A stretch of DNA of 47,413 bases from Lachnospiraceae bacterium (GCA_017424235.1 JAFPAQ010000047.1:1-47413); one strand, 5' to 3'; shown: positions 16,452 to 26,166, counted from the first letter of the stretch. Made by a program: numbers and translations. The notes: generated by a model not told the origin, from the sequence alone.

Positions 16452-17735
16452 TCATGCCTTTCTAATCTCAGTTTTTCCACCCATATATGGCTGTAAAGCA
16501 ACTGGAATCTTAACTGATCCATCTGCCTGAAGATTGTTCTCAAGGAAAGCAATCAACATTCTAGGTGGAGCTACTACTGTATTGTTTAATGTGTGTGCAA
16601 AATATTTTCCGTTTTCAGAATTTACTCTTATCTTAAGTCTTCTTGCCTGAGCATCTCCTAAGTTAGAGCAGCTTCCAACTTCAAAATATTTCTTCTGTCT
16701 TGGTGACCATGCTTCTACATCAATTGATTTTACCTTGAGATCTGCAAGGTCTCCTGAACAACACTCAAGAGTACGAACAGGAATATCAAGACTTCGAAAT
16801 AAATCAACTGTATTCTGCCATAATTTATCAAACCACATTGGTGATTCTTCCGGCTTACACACAACTACCATTTCCTGCTTCTCAAACTGATGTATTCTGT
16901 AAACACCTCGCTCCTCAAGACCATGTGCACCTTTTTCCTTTCTAAAGCAAGGAGAATAGCTTGTAAGAGTCTTTGGAAGCTCTGCTTCAGGAATAATTGT
17001 ATCAATGAATTTTCCAATCATTGAGTGTTCACTTGTACCAATAAGGTATAAATCTTCACCCTCTATCTTGTACATCATAGCTTCCATTTCATCAAAGCTC
17101 ATTACACCTGTAACCACATTACTTCTTATCATAAAAGGTGGTATACAGTAAGTAAATCCTCTATCGATCATGAAATCTCGCGCATAAGAAATTACTGCTG
17201 AATGAAGTCTTGCAATATCACCCATAAGATAATAAAAACCATTACCTGCTACTTTTCTTGCACTGTCGAGGTCAATTCCATCAAGACTCTCCATTATATC
17301 TGTATGATATGGAATTTCAAATTCAGGTACAACGGGATCACCATATTTTTGGATTTCAACATTTTCCTCATCATTTTTTCCAATAGGTACGCTTGGGTCA
17401 ATAATATTTGGAATAGTCATCATTATCTTTATTACTTTTTCATTTAATTCTTTTTCTTTTTCAGCTAACTCTTCTAATTTTGCAGCCTGTGCACCTACCT
17501 GCTTTTTGACCTCTTCTGCCTCGTCCTTCTTACCCTGACCCATTAAAGCACCAATCTGCTTAGAAAGCTTATTTCTTTCTGCTCTTAAATTATCAGCTTC
17601 CTGCTGAGTTTTTCGTGCCTCTGCGTCTAATTCAATTACTTCATCAACAAGTGGAAGCTTATGATCCTGAAATTTCTTTTTGATGTTTTCCTTTACAACG
17701 TCTGGATTTTCTCTTAAAAATTTGATATCTATCAT
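16452..17735 (-). CDS. serS: Seryl-tRNA synthetase
   Basis: Class II aminoacyl-tRNA synthetase charging tRNA-Ser. Residues 1-105 form the antiparallel coiled-coil arm (start MIDIKFLRENPDVVKENIKK). The catalytic core shows motif 2 as FRKEKGAHGLEERGVYRIHQ and motif 3 as APPRMLIAFLENN. The stretch EVGSCSNLGDAQARRLKIRV replaces the usual SSCSNCxDFQARR, and the C terminus ends VALQPYMGGKTEIRKA, so it belongs to a divergent subclass. GAAGGAGA precedes ATG 17735. It lies 38 bp after the HD-GYP gene, with no room for a T-box leader. Confidence 0.95.
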   Translation of the reverse strand: MIDIKFLRENPDVVKENIKKKFQDHKLPLVDEVIELDAEARKTQQEADNLRAERNKLSKQIGALMGQGKKDEAEEVKKQVGAQAAKLEELAEKEKELNEKVIKIMMTIPNIIDPSVPIGKNDEENVEIQKYGDPVVPEFEIPYHTDIMESLDGIDLDSARKVAGNGFYYLMGDIARLHSAVISYARDFMIDRGFTYCIPPFMIRSNVVTGVMSFDEMEAMMYKIEGEDLYLIGTSEHSMIGKFIDTIIPEAELPKTLTSYSPCFRKEKGAHGLEERGVYRIHQFEKQEMVVVCKPEESPMWFDKLWQNTVDLFRSLDIPVRTLECCSGDLADLKVKSIDVEAWSPRQKKYFEVGSCSNLGDAQARRLKIRVNSENGKYFAHTLNNTVVAPPRMLIAFLENNLQADGSVKIPVALQPYMGGKTEIRKA

Positions 17736-17773
17736 TTTAATCTCCTTCTGTCGCTTTTGCGACTACAATTAAT

Positions 17774-19228
17774 TTATTTAATTACTTCCTGAATTACTAC
17801 TGATGTATCCTTTATCAAATCAATTACCTTTTCACCATTAATAGCCTGTCCATATACATCCGATATTACTCTTAACACAGGTCTTTCAGGGAAATGGCTA
17901 TTCTGTCTCATAACAATTGCTGTTTCACCCTTGTTAGTTCTTACCTTTGAACCTACCGGATATACAGCTATGAGTGAAAGAAAATTCTTTACTATATCAC
18001 GATCAAACCATATTCCACTATAATTTCTTATTGTATTTATAGCTTCATGAACTCTTACTTTCGCTTTTCCTATTCCACAGATAAGTTCATCAAACTCATC
18101 ACATATTCCTACTATCTGTGATGACCTTGAACATTTTTTTGTTCCTAACGGATAACCTGAACCATCTTTTCGCTCATGATGAGCAAGTACAATATCCTTT
18201 GCCTCTTTGGAAATCCATTGTTCGTTTTTCAATGCAGTATATCCATAAATGGGGTGTTTTTTATATTCATCCTGATCCTTTGTCGGCAAAAGATTTATAT
18301 CCTGATCTTCATACTTAACCACCAGATATCTCAATCCAATATCATGTATCAAGGAAGCTTCACTTATGTCATATACCTCTTTCTCCGTCATTCCCATTTT
18401 TAATGCTATTAATGTAGCTATTGTACACACCTCTATCGAATGATCATATATATCTGCATTTCTTTCTTTTACATCATATACTCTTTCTACCACTACATCT
18501 TCTTCCAGAATATCTGTAATTATTTTTTCTGCTGTATCGGCAATTTTTTTAAGTCCATCTGTTCTTTGATAAACATGTAGCTCCAGAATATCTTTTATTC
18601 TGCTCTTAACCTGTTGTTCTACATCAGATTTAAGAATTTTTATTTCTTCCAAAGGAATTTTTAAGTCCGGTTTTGAAATAGGAACATCTGTTTCTATTGT
18701 TTGTTCTTTTTCAGCATCATTGAGTATTGAATCAACTAACGACTGCTGTGGTATATTTATACTATCAAAGTCTATTTCTTTATTTATCTGATCCTTTTGG
18801 GCCTTATCAAGCATTGAATCAACTAATGACTGCTGTGGCTTGTTAATACTGTCAAAATCTATTTCTTTCTTTATCTGATCCTTTTGGGCCTTATCAAGCA
18901 TTGAATCAACTAATGACTGCTGTGGTGTATTAATACTGTCAAAGTCTATTTCTTTATTTGGTTCATCTAATAAAATATTTTCTTCATCAATCTGTAATAA
19001 CTCATCAGGTACTGTTATTTCATCAAATTCCAATTCTATATCATTAGTGATATCATCTGAATAATCTTCCTCAATATATACTGTAAATATATCAAGTTCT
19101 CTAAGTTTTTCAATATACTGCTCTTTTATCTCTGTTCCCTTGCCAAGTACGACTGTATAGTCCTCAAGCAATACATCACTTGCAAGTATATCTCCCTCTT
19201 TTAAATCCTCTACTGTAACTAATTTCAT
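17774..19228 (-). CDS. HD-GYP domain protein (cyclic-di-GMP phosphodiesterase type) with internal tandem repeats
   Basis: 484 residues. The N-terminal 60 residues resemble the small all-beta domain often preceding HD-GYP (EDLKEGDILASDVLLED). Then come an acidic linker and three copies of a 29-residue unit containing EIDFDSIN and PQQSLVDS (about residues 90-177). The HD-GYP domain follows: DHSIEVCTIATLIALKMGM, SLIHDIG (about 294), HHERKDGSGYP (about 349) and GICDEFDEL. The metal ligands and GYP residues are present, so activity on c-di-GMP is plausible. A C-terminal beta domain (YPVGSKVRTNKGETAIV) is typical of this subgroup. No membrane segment. It sits between a DUF4446 gene and serS on the same strand. 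Confidence 0.88.
   Translation of the reverse strand: MKLVTVEDLKEGDILASDVLLEDYTVVLGKGTEIKEQYIEKLRELDIFTVYIEEDYSDDITNDIELEFDEITVPDELLQIDEENILLDEPNKEIDFDSINTPQQSLVDSMLDKAQKDQIKKEIDFDSINKPQQSLVDSMLDKAQKDQINKEIDFDSINIPQQSLVDSILNDAEKEQTIETDVPISKPDLKIPLEEIKILKSDVEQQVKSRIKDILELHVYQRTDGLKKIADTAEKIITDILEEDVVVERVYDVKERNADIYDHSIEVCTIATLIALKMGMTEKEVYDISEASLIHDIGLRYLVVKYEDQDINLLPTKDQDEYKKHPIYGYTALKNEQWISKEAKDIVLAHHERKDGSGYPLGTKKCSRSSQIVGICDEFDELICGIGKAKVRVHEAINTIRNYSGIWFDRDIVKNFLSLIAVYPVGSKVRTNKGETAIVMRQNSHFPERPVLRVISDVYGQAINGEKVIDLIKDTSVVIQEVIK
18697..18958 (-). repeat. Three tandem 87-bp repeats inside the HD-GYP gene
   Basis: Each unit encodes 29 residues; copies 1 and 2 are nearly identical in DNA (the SLVDSMLDKAQKDQI part), while copy 3 is diverged (SILNDAEKEQ). 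Confidence 0.85.
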
Positions 19229-19244
19229 ATGCTATCTTCTCCCC

Positions 19245-19775
19245 TTATTCGGTCTCAGAGCTTGCCACTTCACCCATTGCTCTCTCAACTGCCACCTTTT
19301 CTTCATTGCTCAATGCAATTTGCGAATCTCCATTTATTATTCTCTTTGTATATGAATAACATCCTTCTGAACTGTGTACAGAATTAATTATAAATCCATC
19401 ATTATTTTCATCCAGCAAAGTGATGGCAAAACTTAACTTTCCACCCATCTCTTTAAATGCATCATATTTTACAAGACCAATTTTTTGGAATGATTTCTTA
19501 TTTTTTTCAAATAATTCTTTAATCAACTCGCTGTTAGTATCTACATGCTCTTTAATATACTGATTATCTTCATACAATTTTACTATATCATCTTCAAGAC
19601 TCTTTCCATCTTTGCCCTGCATAAATTTTTTATATTTTTTCTTGAAATTTGCAATTTGAATAAAAGAAATTATTATCAATAATAACAATAATACATTTAC
19701 TCCAATAAGGGCTAAAAATATTATTCCAATATCAATATTTCCTAATCCTAAATTGTTTAATATACTGCTGTTCAT
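19245..19775 (-). CDS. DUF4446 family membrane protein
   Basis: 176 residues. One N-terminal membrane helix (about 14-42, IGIIFLALIGVNVLLLLLII) is followed by a cytosolic coiled coil (NFKKKYKKFMQGKDGKSLED) and a compact domain with KIGLVKYDAFKEMGGKLSFA and the partner strand LLDENNDGFIINSVHSSEG, which I recognise as DUF4446. This family is regularly found just downstream of parB in Clostridia, as here, so a role linked to chromosome segregation or the cell pole is possible but unproven. AGGGGAG precedes the ATG. Confidence 0.85.
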   Translation of the reverse strand: MNSSILNNLGLGNIDIGIIFLALIGVNVLLLLLIIISFIQIANFKKKYKKFMQGKDGKSLEDDIVKLYEDNQYIKEHVDTNSELIKELFEKNKKSFQKIGLVKYDAFKEMGGKLSFAITLLDENNDGFIINSVHSSEGCYSYTKRIINGDSQIALSNEEKVAVERAMGEVASSETE

Positions 19776-19817
19776 TTTTGTCTTATTTTCTCCCCTGGCG
19801 TATTTTATTTATAATAA

Positions 19818-20714
19818 CTATTCAGCTGTCCATGATGATAAAAATTCAATTAATTTATCCAGATCATCGTTTGAATAATATTCAATCTCAATTCTGCCTG
19901 ACCCATTCTTTCCCTTTGAATTAATTTCAACCTTTCTGCTCATCTTCTCTTTCAATTTATTTTCAATGTCTTGATAAATATATTTTAAACTTTCAGGCAT
20001 ATCTTCTTTCTTACTTTTTACTTCTGCCGGCTTTAAAATATTTTTTACAAGCTTTTCAACTTCTCTTACACTAAGTTTTTCATCAAATACTTTTTGGGCA
20101 ATTTGTATTTGCATTTCCTTATCCTCTATGGGAATCAGGGCTCTCGCATGACCTGTCGAAAGCATATCGTCAATTATCATTTGCTGGACAGTATCACAAA
20201 GCTTTAATAATCTCATACTGTTTGTAACTGCTGTTCTACTCTTTGATACTCTTTCAGCTACTTCGTCCTGCTTAAGATTAAACTCTTCAAGAAGACGCTT
20301 ATATGCAAGTGCCTCTTCAATTGGATTAAGGTCTTCTCTTTGTATATTTTCAATAAGCGATATTTCTACTATTTCCTGCGTAGTATAGTTCTTGATTATT
20401 ACAGGTATTTCCTTGAGCCCGGCAAGCTTTGCAGCTCTCCATCTTCTCTCTCCTGCTATTATTTCATAATAATCTTTTCTATCCTGCACAAGAATCGGTT
20501 GAAGCAGACCAAATTGTTTAATTGAATCTGCAAGTTCCTGCAATGCATCCTCATCAAAATTTTTTCTAGGCTGCTCCCTGTTTGGTTCAACTTTTGTAAT
20601 CTTGACCATTGTTTCAGCATTTGTCATTTTATTGCTTTCAGCACTAATCGGCTTTTTTGTTTCTGCCGGAATAAGAATATCTAATCCCTTTGCTAATCCT
20701 CCTCTTGCTGCCAT
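19818..20714 (-). CDS. parB: Chromosome-partitioning protein ParB (Spo0J)
   Basis: CTP-dependent DNA clamp that loads at parS and spreads, organising the origin region with ParA and SMC. 298 residues. N-terminal MAARGGLAKGLDILIP; ParB CTPase motifs EPNREQPRKNFD and AGERRWRAAKLAGLKEIPVI (GERRW box near residue 86), then LIENIQREDLNPIEEA; HTH at about 148 (QDEVAERVSKSRTAVTNSMR); C-terminal dimer domain. AGGAGG precedes ATG 20714. It lies 29 bp after parA. Its targets, two perfect parS sites, are just upstream of parA. Confidence 0.96.
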   Translation of the reverse strand: MAARGGLAKGLDILIPAETKKPISAESNKMTNAETMVKITKVEPNREQPRKNFDEDALQELADSIKQFGLLQPILVQDRKDYYEIIAGERRWRAAKLAGLKEIPVIIKNYTTQEIVEISLIENIQREDLNPIEEALAYKRLLEEFNLKQDEVAERVSKSRTAVTNSMRLLKLCDTVQQMIIDDMLSTGHARALIPIEDKEMQIQIAQKVFDEKLSVREVEKLVKNILKPAEVKSKKEDMPESLKYIYQDIENKLKEKMSRKVEINSKGKNGSGRIEIEYYSNDDLDKLIEFLSSWTAE

Positions 20715-20743
20715 TTCTTCCTCCTAATTTCTATTGCATACTC

Positions 20744-21511
20744 TCATTTCTTTTTTCTACTCATTACCTCATTTGCAAGTTCCATATAACTTACAGCACC
20801 AGCTGATTTTGGATCATACAAATTAATTGGTTTACCATAACTTGGTGCTTCTGCAAGTCTGATATTCCTCGGAATAAGTGTATTATATACTTTTTCATCT
20901 AAATAGCTTTTTACATTTTGTACGACTTGAGCAGATAAGTTTGTTCTGGAATCATACATTGTAAATACAACACCCTCCATTTCCAATTCAGGATTTAATC
21001 TCTCTTTAATTAAATTTACTGAATGAATAAGCTGGCTCAATCCTTCAAGAGCATAATATTCACATTGAATTGGTACAATTACAGAAGTAGCTGTAGTCAT
21101 TGCATTTATAGTAAGTAAATTTAATGAAGGAGGACAATCAATAATAATATAATCGTATTTATCCTTTATATAATCTACTTCATTTTTTAGTATAAATTCC
21201 TTCTTTTGTACTCCAATTAATTCTATTTCAGCAGCAGCTAAATTCACATTTGATGGAAGAATAGATAATTTTGGAATTATATCTTTTATTATACAATCAT
21301 GTATTGAACAATCGCCTAATATTAATTCATATATTGTATTCTCAAGTTCATTTTTTTCTATACCAAATCCACTTGTAGTATTTCCCTGCGGATCTATATC
21401 TATAACAAGAACTTTTTTACCTTTTGCTGCAATACATGCGGATAAATTAATTGATGTTGTAGTCTTACCTACTCCACCTTTTTGATTTGCAATTGCTATA
21501 ATCTTTCCCAT
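20744..21511 (-). CDS. parA: Chromosome-partitioning ATPase ParA (Soj)
   Basis: Walker-type ATPase that moves ParB-bound origins on the nucleoid and, in B. subtilis, also modulates DnaA. 255 residues. Deviant Walker A KGGVGKTTTSINL with the signature lysine at the start, GNTTSGFG, DCPPSLNLLTINAM (Walker B region) and PRNIRLAEAPSYGKPI. GAAAGGATAGATA precedes ATG 21511. It is the first gene of a parA-parB-DUF4446 set. Confidence 0.96.
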   Translation of the reverse strand: MGKIIAIANQKGGVGKTTTSINLSACIAAKGKKVLVIDIDPQGNTTSGFGIEKNELENTIYELILGDCSIHDCIIKDIIPKLSILPSNVNLAAAEIELIGVQKKEFILKNEVDYIKDKYDYIIIDCPPSLNLLTINAMTTATSVIVPIQCEYYALEGLSQLIHSVNLIKERLNPELEMEGVVFTMYDSRTNLSAQVVQNVKSYLDEKVYNTLIPRNIRLAEAPSYGKPINLYDPKSAGAVSYMELANEVMSRKKK

Positions 21512-21537
21512 TTATCTATCCTTTCTCTTTCATAAAA

Positions 21538-21553
21538 TGTTTCACGTGAAACA
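21538..21553. other. parS site 1
   Basis: Exact TGTTTCACGTGAAACA, the ParB/Spo0J binding consensus, inside a 28-bp perfect palindrome (21532-21559), 26 bp upstream of the parA start codon. Confidence 0.95.
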
Positions 21554-21865
21554 TTTTATATTACATTTTTTGTGACCAATCCGTTATTTCATAGCTACAA
21601 AAAAATCCATACAAATCAATTTATACAATTGACTTGTTACTTGTTAATATACATTTTTCCAGTAAAATATTTTTTAATTAACTAACTGCTACTCATTCAC
21701 ATTTTCTTATTACATAAAAAATACATGACATGCTGACTTTGCACCTCATTTAATTTTGTATAAAACACATTTTTTAATTTAGAAATACTTACCAAAATTA
21801 TGTACTAAATTATTTATAATTATTATATCACTTATTCTGCTAATTATCTATATATATTTTAAAAA

Positions 21866-21881
21866 TGTTTCACGTGAAACA
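21866..21881. other. parS site 2
   Basis: Exact TGTTTCACGTGAAACA at the centre of a perfect 46-bp palindrome (21851-21896) with AT-rich arms. The gap 21560-21850 between the two sites shows no gene; it is highly AT-rich and must contain the parA promoter. Confidence 0.95.
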
Positions 21882-22005
21882 TTTTTAAAATATATAATTT
21901 GGGTATATTTTGAGCTTAACTAAACGTTATTGTTTTTGATCCTAATCCTATAACATTAAAAGACAGATAGTTGCAAATAATTTACCTCCATCTGTCTTCA
22001 AATAT

Positions 22006-22650
22006 TTATTCGTTAATACTTATAATTCCATTTCTAATACTGAATACCGCAGCCTGAGTCCTGTCTGTACATCCAATCTTCTTAAAAATGCTTGATAAAT
22101 GATTCTTTACAGTACGCTCGGTAATATCCAGTTTAGTACCTATCTCCTTATTAAAATATCCTAATGCACAAAGCTTTAATACTTCAAGTTCTCGATCAGA
22201 TAGAAGTTCAATCTTCTCCTTATCCATATCTCTGGCAATTAACTTAGAATTCAAAATTGGAATAAGACTCGGCTGAATAAAAGTTTCTCCCTCATATACA
22301 CAATATACAGCTCTAATCAATTCACTTGAATCAGAATCCTTTAAAATATATCCATCTATTCCAAGGTCAACTGCCCTTAATAAATAATCCACTTCATTAT
22401 GTACTGTTAATATTAAAGTTTTAGGATGAACCTTTTTGCGATTAAGTAACTGCAGCGTTTCCAATCCATCCATAACCGGCATATTAATATCCAATAGGAT
22501 AATATCAGGACTAACACTCCTTAATTTTGAAAAACAATCTTTTCCATTATCTGCATCAGCAATAACTTTAATATTTTCATCTGTTTCAAGAAGTCTTTTT
22601 AATCCTTCACGTATCATTTTATGATCATCAACAATCATAACATTAATCAT
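22006..22650 (-). CDS. NarL/LuxR-type response regulator
   Basis: 214 residues. Receiver domain: acidic pair in MIVDDHKMIREGLKRLL, phospho-acceptor Asp in DIILLDINMPVMDG, switch Thr in LILTVHNE, Lys in YILKDSDS. C-terminal LuxR HTH: LSDRELEVLKLCALGYFNKE and ITERTVKNHLSSIFKKIG. Works with the kinase encoded 40 bp upstream on the same strand. GGAAGGAAAAA precedes the ATG. Output genes unknown; placement beside parS and the origin cluster is unusual for such a pair. Confidence 0.93.
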   Translation of the reverse strand: MINVMIVDDHKMIREGLKRLLETDENIKVIADADNGKDCFSKLRSVSPDIILLDINMPVMDGLETLQLLNRKKVHPKTLILTVHNEVDYLLRAVDLGIDGYILKDSDSSELIRAVYCVYEGETFIQPSLIPILNSKLIARDMDKEKIELLSDRELEVLKLCALGYFNKEIGTKLDITERTVKNHLSSIFKKIGCTDRTQAAVFSIRNGIISINE

Positions 22651-22690
22651 AAACTTTTTTCCTTCCCTATATATAATTTTGTATCATTTA

Positions 22691-23329
22691 TCAAATGGGA
22701 ATACTAATAGTAAACTCTGTTCCCTTATTATTTGTTGTCATAGAAAAATTACCGGACAAAAGATTTATTCTTTCTTGTACAAACTGAAGTCCAAAATGAT
22801 TTTCCTTATTAAAGTCGATAATTCCTATTCCATCATCCTTAACAATTACACATATCTCATTATCAGCTTTAATCACATTCACCCATAAATTATTGGCTTT
22901 AGAATGTTTAATAACATTCTTTGTAAGCTCATTAATTATTCTGTAAATAGTTATTGCCGTAACTCCATCTGAAGTATCCAAATCATCAATATCAAAATAC
23001 ACATTAATATTAAAAGCATTTAATTCGTCATAAAGCTTATTAATAGATGAATTCCATCCAAGATCATCAAAAGACATAGGACGAAGATTATAAATAGTAT
23101 CTCTGATACCATCAATAATTTTTCTAATATTCTTTCTTGCTGATATAAGCTCAAGCTTAGCCTGTGCAGGGTCTTTATCAAAGTATATCAATGATAACTC
23201 GAGTTGTTGCAACAAATATACCAATTCCTGAACAGTAGTATCATGAAGATCTTCAGCTATTCTTCTTCTCTCACATTCTTGCAAGAGTAAAAAGTCTTTA
23301 TTCTTATCCAAATAATCATACCCTCTCAC
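22691..23329 (-). CDS. Cytosolic sensor histidine kinase (HisKA_3/DegS-like)
   Basis: 212 residues with no membrane helix and no recognisable sensor domain. Dimerisation/phospho-acceptor helix ERRRIAEDLHDTTVQELVYL contains the His; the N box is ELTKNVIKHSKANN, the G1 box DDGIGI and the G2 region HFGLQFVQERINLLSG. Very short for a kinase, so the signal must come through a partner or its brief N terminus. Start uncertain: GTG 23329 has no ribosome site, whereas TTG at 23311 (giving MDKNKDF) has GAGAGGG nine nt upstream and may be the true start. Confidence 0.88.
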   Translation of the reverse strand: MRGYDYLDKNKDFLLLQECERRRIAEDLHDTTVQELVYLLQQLELSLIYFDKDPAQAKLELISARKNIRKIIDGIRDTIYNLRPMSFDDLGWNSSINKLYDELNAFNINVYFDIDDLDTSDGVTAITIYRIINELTKNVIKHSKANNLWVNVIKADNEICVIVKDDGIGIIDFNKENHFGLQFVQERINLLSGNFSMTTNNKGTEFTISIPI

Positions 23330-23387
23330 TAAAAAAGTGTCAAATACTATTTTTTATTTTATAACTAATGTAATTTATTATTTTATA

Positions 23388-23427
23388 TATTAATAACATA
23401 TATTATTTAAACAATATGTTATTAATA
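23388..23427. repeat. AT-only inverted repeat between rsmG and the kinase gene
   Basis: Fourteen-base arms (TATTAATAACATAT and its complement at 23414-23427) with a 12-nt spacer. It lies past the rsmG stop and before the kinase start, so it could be a weak terminator or an operator. Confidence 0.4.
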
Positions 23428-23450
23428 ACGTATGTATTGTTATAAATATA

Positions 23451-24230
23451 TTACTTTAATGGTTCCTTTGATGGTAAACCAGCTTTTCTGGGAAATTTTT
23501 TTGGGGTTACAGATGTTTTTTTAATAACAAATAAATTTCTAAAAATATCCGATTCCGGAAGAATAAATTCCACCTGCTTTGATATTTCACCACCAAGAAT
23601 AGTAATCGCATTACCTGATTGTTCAATTTCATCTGCTATTTTTTCAGATTTGTATGAAATAAAATATCCATTGTTTTTTACATAAGGAATACAGTATTCG
23701 GATAAAGTAGAAATATTTGCCACTGCTCTTGATACACAAATATCAAATTTCTCTCTTAAAAGATTCGGTTTTGCATAATCTTCAGCACGACCATGTATTG
23801 CTTCAATATCTCTTAAATCCAACTGACTGATAACTTCATTCAAGAACTTTATTCTTTTTCCAAGTGAATCCAACATTGTTATCTTTAAATTTGGAAAAAC
23901 TATCTTAAGTGGAATAGATGGAAATCCTGCTCCTGTCCCTATATCAATAACAGTATACTTTTTATCCGCTATATCACTTACTGCTTTACATAGTGAAACA
24001 CTATCTATAAAATGCTTAACACAGACTTCATTAAAATCTGTTATAGCAGTAAGATTCATAAAACTATTCCATTCAACCAATAGTTCATAATACTTTATAA
24101 ATTTAGAATATTGCTCCTTTGAAAGTTCAAGTCCAAATGAACTAAAACCTGATTTCAATATACTAAGATCATATTTTGATTCTATATTCAATACTACTAA
24201 CCGTACCTTTCTAAAAACTATTTTTATCAT
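23451..24230 (-). CDS. rsmG: 16S rRNA (guanine-N7) methyltransferase RsmG (GidB)
   Basis: SAM-dependent methylation of G527 (E. coli numbering) in 16S rRNA. Core: YYELLVEWNSFMNLTAITD, SAM motif VIDIGTGAGFPSIPLKIVFP, TMLDSLGKRIKFLNEV, HGRAEDYA and CVSRAVANISTLSEYCIPYV. As annotated 259 residues, slightly longer than usual (about 240). The ATG at 24230 has no clear ribosome site; a TTG at 24191 (MNIESKYDLS) with GAAAGG some 14 nt upstream would give 246 residues and may be the real start. It follows mnmG after about 20 bp, the classic gidA-gidB order. Confidence 0.94.
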   Translation of the reverse strand: MIKIVFRKVRLVVLNIESKYDLSILKSGFSSFGLELSKEQYSKFIKYYELLVEWNSFMNLTAITDFNEVCVKHFIDSVSLCKAVSDIADKKYTVIDIGTGAGFPSIPLKIVFPNLKITMLDSLGKRIKFLNEVISQLDLRDIEAIHGRAEDYAKPNLLREKFDICVSRAVANISTLSEYCIPYVKNNGYFISYKSEKIADEIEQSGNAITILGGEISKQVEFILPESDIFRNLFVIKKTSVTPKKFPRKAGLPSKEPLK

Positions 24231-24252
24231 ATAACTGCAAAACAGTTAACAA

Positions 24253-26166
24253 TTACTTTTTATTGCTATTATAATGTTCAAGGTATACAAGTAAAACTGA
24301 TATATCTGCTGGTGAAACTCCACTTATTCTTGAAGCCTGACCAACATTAACCGGCTTAAATTTTATAAGCTTTTGTCTTGCTTCAAGTCTCAGATTTGTA
24401 ATATCATCATAATTAATATCATATGGTATTTTTTTCTTTTCCATTTTTTTGTACTGCTCAACCTGCTTAAGCTGACGCTTAATATATCCATCATATTTGA
24501 TATTTATATTAACCTGTTCAATAATATCATCAGATAACACCTGTCTTTCTTTATCAAGCTCTGCTATTGCTTCATAAGAAAGCTCCGGGCGACTGATAAG
24601 CTCTGCCAAAGAAGCAGCAGTCTTTAATGGTGTACTGCCTTTACTCTCAAGAAACTCACTAATTTCTTTTCCAGCTCCCACTTTGATATTTGAAAGCCTT
24701 TCGATTTCATCTGCTATTAATTGTTCTTTTTTAACAACATAATCATATTGTTCTTTTGTTATAAGTCCTGCTTCATATCCAATTTTTCTTAATCTGAGAT
24801 CTGCATTATCCTGACGAAGTAACAATCTGTATTCAGCTCTTGAGGTCATCATTCTATATGGTTCAAAACTTTCCTTAGTTACAAGGTCATCAATAAGAAC
24901 TCCAATATATGCCTGAGATCTATCTAATATCACCTGTTCTTTATTTTGAATTGAAAGACCGGCATTCATTCCGGCTATAAGTCCCTGTGCTGCAGCCTCT
25001 TCATATCCACTACTTCCATTAAACTGTCCTCCACTGAACAATCCCTTTATATCCTTGAATTCAAGAGTTGGATATAACTGCATTGGATTGATACAGTCAT
25101 ATTCAATAGCATATGCATTTTTTACTATTTTACAGTTTTCAAGCCCGGGTACAGTTCTGTACATTGCAAGCTGTACGTCCTCCGGAAGTGATGAACTCAT
25201 ACCACCAACATACATCTCATTTGTATATAATCCTTCCGGCTCAATAAATACCTGATGCCTTTCTTTATCTGCAAACTTAACCACCTTATCTTCAATAGAT
25301 GGACAATATCTGGGACCCGTTCCCTCAATAATTCCCGCATAGATAGGAGATCTGTCTAAATTTGCTTTTATAATATCATGTGTTTTTGTATTTGTATATG
25401 TTAACCAGCAGGAAACCTGATCAATCTGAACATCCTCCGGATTTGTAGAAAATGAAAAAGGTACTACTCTGTCATCTCCACGCTGTTCTTCCATTTTACT
25501 AAAATCTATTGATCGCTTATCCATTCTTGCAGGAGTACCTGTCTTAAATCTTCTCATCTCAACACCAAGTGATTTTAATGAATCAGTAAGATAATTAGCC
25601 GCCTGAAGTCCATTGGGTCCTGTATGAGTAATTGCCTCTCCGCATAAGCATCTTGCCTTCAGATATGTACCTGTACAAAGTACAACTGCTTTTGCCTCAT
25701 AAATAGCACCTGTATATGTTTTCACACCCTTAATAACCTGAGTAGCAAGACCCTCCGGTTTTTCTAATTTTTCAGCAATAAGCTCAACTACTTCTGCCTG
25801 CTTAATAGTAAGATGCTCCTGATTTTCAAGAACCTGTCTCATTGCTCTTGAATATTCAGCCTTATCAGCCTGTGCCCTCAAAGAATGAACAGCCGGTCCC
25901 TTTGAAATATTTAACATTTTTGACTGAATAAATGTTTTATCAATGTTTTTTCCCATTTCGCCGCCAAGTGCATCAAGTTCTCTTACCAAATGTCCCTTTG
26001 AAGAACCTCCGACATTAGGATTGCAAGGCATAAGTGCAATACTGTCAACACTTACAGTAAAAATAACTGTTTCAAGTCCCATTCTTGCACAAGCAAGTGC
26101 TGCCTCACAGCCTGCATGCCCTGCACCAACTACACACACATCAACTTTTTCCCTTATTTCAGGCAT
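24253..26166 (-). CDS. mnmG: tRNA uridine-5-carboxymethylaminomethyl modification enzyme MnmG (GidA)
   Basis: FAD-dependent partner of MnmE that installs cmnm5U at the wobble position of tRNAs. 637 residues. N-terminal dinucleotide fold [40 protein letters not shown], catalytic-region Cys residues in [10 protein letters not shown] and [33 protein letters not shown] and C-terminal helical MnmE-binding domain. I chose ATG 26166 because GGAGGA lies 8 nt upstream; the longer frame from 26181 starts inside that site. 41 bp after mnmE. Confidence 0.96.
   Translation of the reverse strand: MPEIREKVDVCVVGAGHAGCEAALACARMGLETVIFTVSVDSIALMPCNPNVGGSSKGHLVRELDALGGEMGKNIDKTFIQSKMLNISKGPAVHSLRAQADKAEYSRAMRQVLENQEHLTIKQAEVVELIAEKLEKPEGLATQVIKGVKTYTGAIYEAKAVVLCTGTYLKARCLCGEAITHTGPNGLQAANYLTDSLKSLGVEMRRFKTGTPARMDKRSIDFSKMEEQRGDDRVVPFSFSTNPEDVQIDQVSCWLTYTNTKTHDIIKANLDRSPIYAGIIEGTGPRYCPSIEDKVVKFADKERHQVFIEPEGLYTNEMYVGGMSSSLPEDVQLAMYRTVPGLENCKIVKNAYAIEYDCINPMQLYPTLEFKDIKGLFSGGQFNGSSGYEEAAAQGLIAGMNAGLSIQNKEQVILDRSQAYIGVLIDDLVTKESFEPYRMMTSRAEYRLLLRQDNADLRLRKIGYEAGLITKEQYDYVVKKEQLIADEIERLSNIKVGAGKEISEFLESKGSTPLKTAASLAELISRPELSYEAIAELDKERQVLSDDIIEQVNINIKYDGYIKRQLKQVEQYKKMEKKKIPYDINYDDITNLRLEARQKLIKFKPVNVGQASRISGVSPADISVLLVYLEHYNSNKK

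Noticed and set aside
17736-17773. T-box leader for serS
   Set aside because: Only 38 bp separate serS from the preceding gene, too short for a T-box.
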